DNA from: CAZTAR01 sp043813895
GTDB taxonomy: Bacteria; Planctomycetota; Phycisphaerae; UBA1845; UTPLA1
Direction of reading: 5' to 3'
Length of the DNA: 9,408 nucleotides
Assembly (NCBI GenBank): GCA_043813895.1
Contig: JBDRKQ010000147.1
Span: 1 to 9,408 of the forward strand
Made by a program: the position numbers and the translations under genes. Below are positions 1 through 5,866 of this stretch, one piece after another. Under the pieces are notes generated by a model that was not told the origin of the DNA, did not search any database, and saw only the letters and a list, made by a program, of their open reading frames with translations. Numbering within the stretch: the stretch's first letter is position 1; the number at the start of each line of letters is the position of its first letter.

Positions 1-1
1 G

Positions 2-196
2 ACCGAGCTGGGTGAGCGGGTGGTTGAGCTATTCCGTGATCCAGTGACCGGCGAAGGGAGAATCCTGCTTTACGGCAGGAATGGCGATGTCATATGGCAA
101 GCTCCCGAACCGTGTTCTGCCGTCGGTTCTGAGGAGACAGACAACATTCCGCACGGCAAGCCCTTGCCCGATGGCGAGGCGCTGGGAGAGCGATGA
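2..196 (+). CDS. 3' end of an unidentified protein (partial, runs in from left edge)
   Basis: A frame open from the first complete codon encodes 64 residues and stops at TGA 194-196. The start lies outside the window. The piece reads like real protein: an amphipathic opening (ELGERVVELF), then RDPVTGEGRILLYGRNGDV and a hydrophilic tail ending in DGEALGER. No family is recognised. It converges on the next minus-strand gene, with only 18 bases between the two stop codons, and this tight tail-to-tail packing supports it as a real gene end. The overlapping plus-strand frames starting at 81 and 193 lack protein-like composition and a plausible ribosome binding site. Coding status is fairly likely; function is unknown. 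Confidence 0.55.
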   Translation, partial: TELGERVVELFRDPVTGEGRILLYGRNGDVIWQAPEPCSAVGSEETDNIPHGKPLPDGEALGER

Positions 197-214
197 GTCT
201 GTGGCTCGCCCGTT

Positions 215-826
215 TCACCGCCTTGGCTTTTGGCGCCAGAGCTGCCACCAGCGCCGTCGCGTCGGCGCATCGGCCGGTCGGGTCCTTGCCCGTGCATCGG
301 GCAGTCGCAGGCGTCTCTCACGCCACTTGGACTGGGCAAACTGCTGGGGATGGTCGCGGAACCGCCGGCGGGCGTCCTCTGAGTAGAAGGCGTCCTCGGA
401 TGGCAGTTCCTCCTTCGCGGTGTAGAACTTCATCGCTTCATCGAGGCAGAGGCCCGCCTCGCAGACGAGCTGCCGGGCGGACTCTTTGTTTGTCTCTTTG
501 GCCGACGCTTCGAGTATCGCCTGGAACAAGGTCAGCCAGCCGAGCAGGTCGATGGCCTGGGATCGCTGCGGTGTCGGATTGATGACGCCCGATTCGGCGC
601 CTTCTCGCGTCGGCGTGGGGGTGATCGAGAAGCAGAGGCGATCCGTGCGACCGCATCCGCCACACCGCGTCTTCAGTGACCAGCCGCCGGGTGCGGATTG
701 CGTTTTGGTCAGGTCGTTCGTTTGATTGAGCGGCCCCTGACCGCAGGCCCGGCACCGCGTGACTTTCAGATAGAGATAGGCTTCGGCGACGCTGTGTGCC
801 TGAACGACGTCTTCATCGATTGACAT
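215..826 (-). CDS. Zinc-ribbon-containing hypothetical protein, 203 aa
   Basis: The function is not known. The N-terminal half has two CxxC pairs, Cys25/Cys28 (CRAC) and Cys55/Cys58 (CGGC), 26 residues apart. This is the usual four-cysteine arrangement of a zinc ribbon. A central stretch around residues 90-135 looks helical (LLGWLTLFQAILEASAKE). The C-terminal 50 residues are strongly basic, ending RRRWWQLWRQKPRR, which could contact nucleic acid or a membrane surface; that is inference. There is no signal peptide, so it is probably cytoplasmic. The start is ATG at 826; the ribosome binding site in front of it is weak (only GAGC very close to the ATG). It lies 120 bases downstream of the acidic lipoprotein gene on the same strand, so co-transcription is possible but unproven. 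It resembles zinc-ribbon hypotheticals that I associate with planctomycetes. Confidence 0.8.
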   Translation of the reverse strand: MSIDEDVVQAHSVAEAYLYLKVTRCRACGQGPLNQTNDLTKTQSAPGGWSLKTRCGGCGRTDRLCFSITPTPTREGAESGVINPTPQRSQAIDLLGWLTLFQAILEASAKETNKESARQLVCEAGLCLDEAMKFYTAKEELPSEDAFYSEDARRRFRDHPQQFAQSKWRERRLRLPDARARTRPADAPTRRRWWQLWRQKPRR

Positions 827-946
827 GTGCTCGAACCATCCGATGGCGGAGAATCGACCGCCGCCGACTGGATCGATAGTATAACGGCAGGCGTCGGCCG
901 GTACGACAAAGCTCCGTGCGCGCTTGTTGAAAACGATAGAAAGGCC

Positions 947-1564
947 CTACTCTTCGTCCACCTCCTCGTCCTCGGCGTCCTCTTCGTCATCAACATCTTC
1001 GTCGTCGGACGCATCCTCGTCATCGGCATCGTCTTCATCATCGTCGAGATCGTCCGCGTCCTCGTCTGCGTTCTCATCATCGTCTTCGGAAGCGTCCTCG
1101 TCTTCCTCAGACTCCTCTTTGTCGGCATTATCAAAATCGCCCTGTCCCGCGGGGGGAGCGGGCGGCGCACCTGCACCAGCACCCGCAGCGGCGACACCCG
1201 ACGCGGCCTGCTCCATCGTGCCCGCGATGCCAGCCTTCATCCGCGAGAAGAGGCCGGGCTTGCCGTCCGCGCGCTTGGGCTTGGACCGTGGATGCCGCGC
1301 GACTTTGGCGGTCGGTCGCTTCTTCGGTTCCGGGGTATCGTTGCCTCGAAACGAATCCAGCGGTTCGTAGGAGATTTCGCGTTCGCCTGCCAGCTTCGTT
1401 TGCGTCTGGTCGGCCGTGTAGATCGATTCGACGCCGGGATGGGCGCCGGGCATCAGGCCGGCCTTGGCGGTCTGGGCCGATTGCGGCGGCTCCTCTGATT
1501 TCGTACAGCCGACAACAACAGCGGCCAGCACGGCCAGCCCGAACAACGTGCCGTTGCGAATCAT
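947..1564 (-). CDS. Lipoprotein with extremely acidic low-complexity tail, 205 aa
   Basis: This is a predicted exported lipoprotein of unknown function. The N-terminus is a short lipoprotein signal (MIRNGTLFGLAVLAAVVVGC) with lipobox VVGC, so Cys20 would be acylated and the protein anchored in the envelope. Residues 21-100 are polar, with a basic, proline-containing patch (EPKKRPTAKVARHPRSKPKR). An Ala/Gly/Pro-rich linker follows at about 115-140. The last 64 residues are almost all Asp and Glu. I chose ATG 1564 because GAGG at 1573-1576 lies 8 bases upstream; an in-frame GTG at 1567 is the alternative and adds one residue. The tail could bind calcium or other cations, or act as a charged brush, but no motif pins this down. 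The gene stands alone, 232 bases from the upstream gene. Confidence 0.8.
   Translation of the reverse strand: MIRNGTLFGLAVLAAVVVGCTKSEEPPQSAQTAKAGLMPGAHPGVESIYTADQTQTKLAGEREISYEPLDSFRGNDTPEPKKRPTAKVARHPRSKPKRADGKPGLFSRMKAGIAGTMEQAASGVAAAGAGAGAPPAPPAGQGDFDNADKEESEEDEDASEDDDENADEDADDLDDDEDDADDEDASDDEDVDDEEDAEDEEVDEE
950..1141 (-). repeat. Asp/Glu low-complexity tract (GAN-codon repeat)
   Basis: The DNA encoding the last 64 residues of the acidic lipoprotein is a near-continuous run of GAC, GAT, GAG and GAA codons; 46 of the 64 residues are Asp or Glu, with a single Lys. It is an imperfect trinucleotide-type repeat. Replication slippage could change its length between strains, which is inference. 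On the plus strand the same DNA reads as a poly-Ser or hydrophobic frame, which is an artefact of the repeat. Confidence 0.8.
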
Positions 1565-1645
1565 CACCTTATCCTCGACTCACATTGCCGACGCGGTCAG
1601 ACATGGAGGCTGAACGTCCCCCACGCTCGCATTTCACGATGCATT

Positions 1646-1674
1646 AGCTTAAGCCTATGTGACCAACAGGTCAA
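1646..1674 (-). promoter_or_regulatory. Candidate sigma70-type promoter for the acidic lipoprotein gene
   Basis: On the minus strand a TTGACC box (1674-1669) is followed after exactly 17 bases by TAAGCT (1651-1646), about 80 bases before the ATG at 1564. The -35 matches the consensus in 5 of 6 bases but the -10 only in 3 of 6. It is a plausible promoter, not a strong one. Confidence 0.3.
1660..1673. promoter_or_regulatory. Operator-like inverted repeat TGACC-AACA-GGTCA
   Basis: Two perfect 5-base arms are separated by 4 bases and overlap the candidate -35 box at 1669-1674. This geometry would suit a dimeric repressor. The site is short enough to arise by chance, so it is only a candidate. 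Confidence 0.25.
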
Positions 1675-1796
1675 TCGACCGGCGTTATCGGGCGTCCCCG
1701 CACCGAGCAGAGCCGCACGTGTAAGCAAGCGGTCCCTGCGCAAACAAGAGGGCCCATCCGACAAACGCCAACGGCTCCTTCACGGTCACCGCCCAC

Positions 1797-3917
1797 CTAC
1801 TCCGACGGCCACAAGACGTGCTCCTCACCATTGGCGATCATCTCCAACAAACGCGTGGCATGTGGCTCCTCGATGAACTCGACATGCCCGTCCTGGAACA
1901 GGAAGTTCGCTCCGCCATCATGGAGCGTGCGCTCGGCCATCACGACTTCCGTCGGAATGCTACCTGTAGTCAAGCCTGGACGATAAACGACGTAGGCGTC
2001 GCGCTCCACATCGTCAATGGACTCAGGTCCCCGACCATCGTAGGGGCTGATCAACATCTTCAGGCTCAACGCATCCGGTATGGCGCGCAGTAGGGCTTCG
2101 AGACTTTCGGGGAATGCGCCGCCGTGCTTGTCTGCATAGATGTATAGCGCCTGGCCCATGCCGCGCATGTTCGACATGCTGACGACGCGTTTCGCTTGTG
2201 CCCGCGCCTGGGCAAAGGATCGGGCGACGGCCGTGCCAAGTTCGAGCATGACTTCTTCGGTGCCGATCGCCGGCATCTCGGCGCCTTGCGTCTCGCGAGG
2301 CTTCGCGCCCGCGCTTCGAGAAGACCAGTGCAACTCCGCGCTGACAACGTGCTCTTCCACTGCGACCGCCACGCCGACGAACCCCTCGGCCACCGCGGGC
2401 GCCAACCGGGGGCCGACCGCCATGCCGATGACCGGCACCTTCTTCCGAAGTTGCTCGACGTCGAGCATGACGGCCAAGTGATTCGGGTCGCCCAGCCGGT
2501 TGTAGCAGGCCCGTAGATTCGCCCCGGCGGGCTCGGCCTTCAAGCCGCCCGCAGCCTGCTTAGCGACGTCCGCAACGGTCGCGGCATCGCTGCCGACGAT
2601 CAACAGGCTGTGTTGCTGGGCAAGGAAGAACGTCTTCGGGAATCCTGAGACGACGGCCGGCAGTTCCACGCCCTCGGCTGGCTCGATTCTGCTCATCGTC
2701 GTCTTGCGAACACGGACGCCCTCAACCTCGACCTCCTCAAACGGCAACTCGAAGTGTTCCGCCAGCTTGTCGAACTGCTCGCGGAACTTCGCCTCATCTG
2801 CCAGCGGAAACACGACCGCCCAACCGACCGGGCTCGGCCGCGTAAAGTCCACGCGGACGCCAAATGCAACTTCCCCGACCAGGTTGCCGAGGATACCCGC
2901 ATCCCAATCGACGCCGGATTCCTTCTCGAACTCGGCCAGCTCTTCCCGGTATTCGGCGGAAATCGTCTCGTCGAATTGGTCCGTGAGTTCGTAGAGCCCG
3001 TTGAAGATGCCTGCCGCGTTTTTCCAGCCGATTCGGCCGACGGCGAGAAAGTCCTCGGGAAAGACGCCAAGCACTCGGGCGGGATGGGTCGGCCTGGCCA
3101 GGACACGAGCGACCCCTTGGCAGTCCTCCACCAGGGCGATCGTCGCCCGTGCGGATAGCGTCCACCGATCCCAGGTCAGATCGATCGCGCCCGCCAGAAC
3201 GTCCTCCGGCGCTAATGTCTTGAGCACCACTTCATCCGGGCTGTTGGGCTGCAGCTTCTCGATGAACTTGAATAGCGGAACGGGATTAATCAGCAGCCTG
3301 GCGGAGAACTCATCCGGCAGACGCCCGAGCAGTCGCCGAACGCCAGGCATTTTGACCCATTGCTTCTTCGGCCACTCTCCACGGACCCACCGGAGCGGCA
3401 ACTGAGGCTTCGTCGCGCCGAACAAGACCTTGTCCTTGACGGCATAGGCGAGGAGCGTCTCACCGCCCATCAGCACGCGGCTCGAAGTCTTGCCCTTTTC
3501 CAGCTTGAGTGGTTGAGTTTGCGGGCCGCTCCGGATGAGATCGAGTGCCGGGAGGAACGCCTTCTCCATCAACTCGTCGGCATCCACCGGCGGTCCGGTC
3601 AGGTCCATCGCAAAGAAGACGTCGGGCGCGTCATCCCCGTTCGGCGGCGGCGTGATCAGGCCGATGAGGATCGGCCCCGGGATGCGCTTGACTGCCTCAA
3701 CGAGTGTCGCCGCGGTGGCATCGCTCTCGCTCACGGCTGCGAAGATCGGCTTGATGAGGGTCGGCGAAAGTGTGCGTTGGGGGCGCTCTATGTACAGCGC
3801 GGTGAACGCATTGTCCGGGATCAGCTCGATGAGAGAGTCGCGCGCTGTTGCACTTTGCGGCCGGATGAATGCCGTCGTGAGAACCACGCCGAAGAGAAGT
3901 CGTGTGCTTGTCTTCAT
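1797..3917 (-). CDS. Secreted protein with C-terminal pseudopilin-like (H-X9-DG type) domain, 706 aa
   Basis: This is a predicted exported protein of unknown function. The N-terminus is a Sec-type signal (MKTSTRLLFGVVLTTAF, with a likely cut after an Ala-Thr-Ala near residue 25). A large soluble region of about 550 residues follows, with no recognised catalytic motif. It is rich in repeating aliphatic/acidic strands and reads like the long alpha/beta ectodomains common in planctomycete hypotheticals. From about residue 581 the chain changes to a segment typical of the pseudopilin/DUF1559 type: SNMRGMGQALYIYADKHGG and FPESLEALL, ending in NFLFQDGHVEF at about residues 671-681. In that family the segment normally sits behind a prepilin N-terminal helix, which is absent here. 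The start is ATG 3917 with GGA 7 bases upstream; an in-frame TTG at 3929 has no ribosome binding site. It follows the 537-residue secreted gene by 94 bases, which hold two palindromes. Confidence 0.85.
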   Translation of the reverse strand: MKTSTRLLFGVVLTTAFIRPQSATARDSLIELIPDNAFTALYIERPQRTLSPTLIKPIFAAVSESDATAATLVEAVKRIPGPILIGLITPPPNGDDAPDVFFAMDLTGPPVDADELMEKAFLPALDLIRSGPQTQPLKLEKGKTSSRVLMGGETLLAYAVKDKVLFGATKPQLPLRWVRGEWPKKQWVKMPGVRRLLGRLPDEFSARLLINPVPLFKFIEKLQPNSPDEVVLKTLAPEDVLAGAIDLTWDRWTLSARATIALVEDCQGVARVLARPTHPARVLGVFPEDFLAVGRIGWKNAAGIFNGLYELTDQFDETISAEYREELAEFEKESGVDWDAGILGNLVGEVAFGVRVDFTRPSPVGWAVVFPLADEAKFREQFDKLAEHFELPFEEVEVEGVRVRKTTMSRIEPAEGVELPAVVSGFPKTFFLAQQHSLLIVGSDAATVADVAKQAAGGLKAEPAGANLRACYNRLGDPNHLAVMLDVEQLRKKVPVIGMAVGPRLAPAVAEGFVGVAVAVEEHVVSAELHWSSRSAGAKPRETQGAEMPAIGTEEVMLELGTAVARSFAQARAQAKRVVSMSNMRGMGQALYIYADKHGGAFPESLEALLRAIPDALSLKMLISPYDGRGPESIDDVERDAYVVYRPGLTTGSIPTEVVMAERTLHDGGANFLFQDGHVEFIEEPHATRLLEMIANGEEHVLWPSE

Positions 3918-3937
3918 CGTTGTGTCCAATCGTATAG

Positions 3938-3955
3938 GGTGCGTCTTGACGCACC
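3938..3955. repeat. Perfect 18-base palindrome, GGTGCGTC-TT-GACGCACC
   Basis: The 8-base arms are exact complements around a 2-base centre. It sits 20 bases upstream of the ATG of the 706-residue gene, so it would fold in that gene's mRNA leader or flank its promoter. The sequence resembles the short GTGCGTC/GACGCAC palindromes that occur as dispersed elements in some bacterial genomes; that relation is from memory and cannot be tested within one window. It could be a REP-like repeat, a regulator binding site or part of a processing structure. Confidence 0.6.
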
Positions 3956-3974
3956 GACCTTTCTCTTTTCATCC

Positions 3975-4003
3975 GTCCCCCACCCCTGGAAGGGGTGGGG
4001 GAC
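3975..4003. repeat. Perfect 29-base GC-rich hairpin between two minus-strand genes
   Basis: Arms of 13 bases (GTCCCCCACCCCT and its exact complement) flank a 3-base loop (GGA). It begins 8 bases after the stop codon of the 537-residue gene on the minus strand. The stem would be very stable. The minus-strand sequence that follows is GGATGAAAAGAG, with no U-run, so it is not a canonical intrinsic terminator. It may act as a weak terminator, an mRNA 3'-end stabiliser or a dispersed repeat. Confidence 0.65.
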
Positions 4004-4011
4004 CAGGCACT

Positions 4012-5625
4012 CTACTTTTCTGTTCCCGTCGCGGCGCGGCGCTGCTTGGCGGTGGGCAGCGCATCGAGTCGCTTCCGAAGCTCGACGAACATCTCATCGA
4101 GCGGGCCCATGTGCTGGCGAAGCTCATCGGCTTGACCCTCATCGACGAGTTGCTGGAGCTTGGCACCGTGGACTTGCTCGAATCGCGCCGCTCGTGCCTC
4201 CAGGTCTCGCAGAATGGCCTCCGCCGAGGTCCGTTGGGTGTCGTCGAGTTTGTACCGCTCGCAGAACGATTGCGTAACCCGGCGCCACTTCGACGCTCGC
4301 GGCGAGAGAATCGCAGGCGTTCGACGCTTCTTGCGCAACTCCTCCTCATTTTCGCGCGAGACTCTATCCAGACCGGCGACTGCCGCCTTTTCGCCGGGCA
4401 ACACTGCGTACTCGAAGTCGTAGCCGGTCATAGGGTCGGCCGGGACCGATTGGACGTACCCGGGAACGAGTGCCTCAAGCGAGGGAGGGGGCTCGCCGTG
4501 CTCTGCGCTGTATGCCGCGACCGCCAGCTTCATGCGCGTGCGGGCGAAGTTGCTTTCGGTCATAAGGGTCAATTCGTGTGCTCGGGCAAGCGAAGGCAAG
4601 TAGATTCTCGCCATGACATCCCAACCGGGAATCTGCTTGAAGAGGTCCGCCTCATCGAGCACCATCCCGACGGTCCCGTCTTCGTGGCGCGTCGCCTTGA
4701 TGATCGTGTCGAAGTGGTCTCGGACGTGCTTCTTCATCGCGCGGTCAGGCAGATAGAGGCGCTTCAGCCGGGCCGCCAGGCGCCCCCAGCCGCTTGCTCC
4801 CGACCGACTTCCTGTCCATCCGCCGCCACGCAGAGCGCCCATCACTCCCGGGATGTCGAGGGCGTCGTCGATGAATGACTCGGCACACTGCTGCTCGCCT
4901 CGCATCATCTCTTCAAATGTTGGGAGGGCGTCCGCCATCACCTCCATTTCCGCGACGGCCGCTATTAGTGCCTCTGACTCGCAGACGCCGGACTCGGCCG
5001 CCCGCACCAGGCCCCGGTCCGCCACCCCGCTCATCGCCATGCCGACCAGACCCTCGATGATCATCTTGCCCTTGCCGACTTGATTGCCGAACCGCCGGCA
5101 AGTCAACATCGCATCGATTGCCGCCTCTCCGTTGCCCTGCGACAAGTGATACGTCGACTCGACGGAGAGCATCTTTGCCAACTGCCGCGAAGGGGAGAGC
5201 GTCGGCAGCATCGTCGTGATCAGAGCGTCGCTCTCGCCGCCGCAGATCGGCATGTAGTGCTGCTCCATGTTGGAGGCGTGCCGCACCAAATCGAGTGATT
5301 GCTTGTTCGAGCCGAGCCACTGGGCCAACCGTTCGCCGTCTTCGCCCTCGGGCCATTGACCGTCGAGCGCGGATTCGTAGGCCGTGCCCAGATCGGTCGG
5401 CAGATCGACCATGGCGTTCATGGCCTCGACGTAGACCCACGCCGCATTCTGATCGTGCGGTATCTCCGGCACATCGAACCCACGGGCGCGAAGCTTGTCG
5501 GCCGGGTAGATCTCGTACTCCCGACCCTCGATGATAACCTTGCTCGATTTCTCATCCTCTTGCGCCAAACCGGGCTGTGCGAGCGCGCCAAAAAGCAGCG
5601 CGCAGGCTAGACCATATCTCGACAT
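4012..5625 (-). CDS. Secreted hypothetical protein with pseudopilin-like segment and helical C-terminal module, 537 aa
   Basis: This is a predicted exported protein of unknown function. It starts with a clear signal peptide (MSRYGLACALLFGALAQ, likely cut near PGLAQ/E). The N-terminal 340 residues are mostly helical with no known active site. Around residues 362-406 is a pseudopilin-like stretch: ARTRMKLAVAAYSAEHGEPP, then LEALVPGYV and VPADPMTGYDFEY. Such segments occur in planctomycete secreted proteins. Residues 449-529 form a charged helical module with repeated 'LDDTQ' and 'LPTAKQ' turns, reminiscent of Spy/CpxP-like LTxxQ periplasmic helices; that is a weak resemblance, not an assignment. 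The frame is open 53 codons further upstream (to 5784), but ATG 5625 begins the signal peptide and has GAGG at 5635-5638, 9 bases away. The 241 bases before it, up to the symporter stop, contain no gene and no convincing promoter. Confidence 0.82.
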   Translation of the reverse strand: MSRYGLACALLFGALAQPGLAQEDEKSSKVIIEGREYEIYPADKLRARGFDVPEIPHDQNAAWVYVEAMNAMVDLPTDLGTAYESALDGQWPEGEDGERLAQWLGSNKQSLDLVRHASNMEQHYMPICGGESDALITTMLPTLSPSRQLAKMLSVESTYHLSQGNGEAAIDAMLTCRRFGNQVGKGKMIIEGLVGMAMSGVADRGLVRAAESGVCESEALIAAVAEMEVMADALPTFEEMMRGEQQCAESFIDDALDIPGVMGALRGGGWTGSRSGASGWGRLAARLKRLYLPDRAMKKHVRDHFDTIIKATRHEDGTVGMVLDEADLFKQIPGWDVMARIYLPSLARAHELTLMTESNFARTRMKLAVAAYSAEHGEPPPSLEALVPGYVQSVPADPMTGYDFEYAVLPGEKAAVAGLDRVSRENEEELRKKRRTPAILSPRASKWRRVTQSFCERYKLDDTQRTSAEAILRDLEARAARFEQVHGAKLQQLVDEGQADELRQHMGPLDEMFVELRKRLDALPTAKQRRAATGTEK

Positions 5626-5866
5626 GATTGCTAACCTCGTGCGTTGAAGGTGCGGCATTTCGTTCTGGTACTCTGGCGGCAGCAATTGCAGACAGCTTGA
5701 ATCAAGGCGGGGCTGAATGTCGGGCGGGTCGATGCTGCCCGGTTTGTCGTTCCGAAGGCTTGTTTTTCTCTCTGCGCCACTCATTTTATGGGCGGTGGGT
5801 TCCGAGAATCAAGGGCGCGGGGGACCAACGCCACGCGCAGGCTGACGGTCAGCGGAATGACCGGGC

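Noticed and set aside
924..1370. Plus-strand poly-serine frame
   Set aside because: It is another shadow of the same Asp/Glu repeat; the serine run comes from TCN/AGY triplets on the opposite strand.
827..1498. Plus-strand frame with a very hydrophobic stretch resembling membrane helices
   Set aside because: The hydrophobic run is the complement of the Asp/Glu codon repeat (GAN read backwards as Val/Ile/Leu/Phe codons). The minus-strand lipoprotein has a signal peptide and ribosome binding site.
3535..4878. Plus-strand open frame of 447 codons
   Set aside because: It spans the ends of two minus-strand genes and both intergenic palindromes, has no ribosome binding site, and its composition is unlike a folded protein.
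5626..5784. 53-codon upstream extension of the 537-residue protein
   Set aside because: It would bury a clear signal peptide in the middle of the protein, and the ATG at 5625 has a well placed GAGG. The extension is simply open by chance.
5841..5853. GCTGAC-G-GTCAGC palindrome after the symporter stop codon
   Set aside because: The loop is too short for the full stem and there is no T-run, so it is not credible as a terminator; a palindrome of this size can occur by chance.
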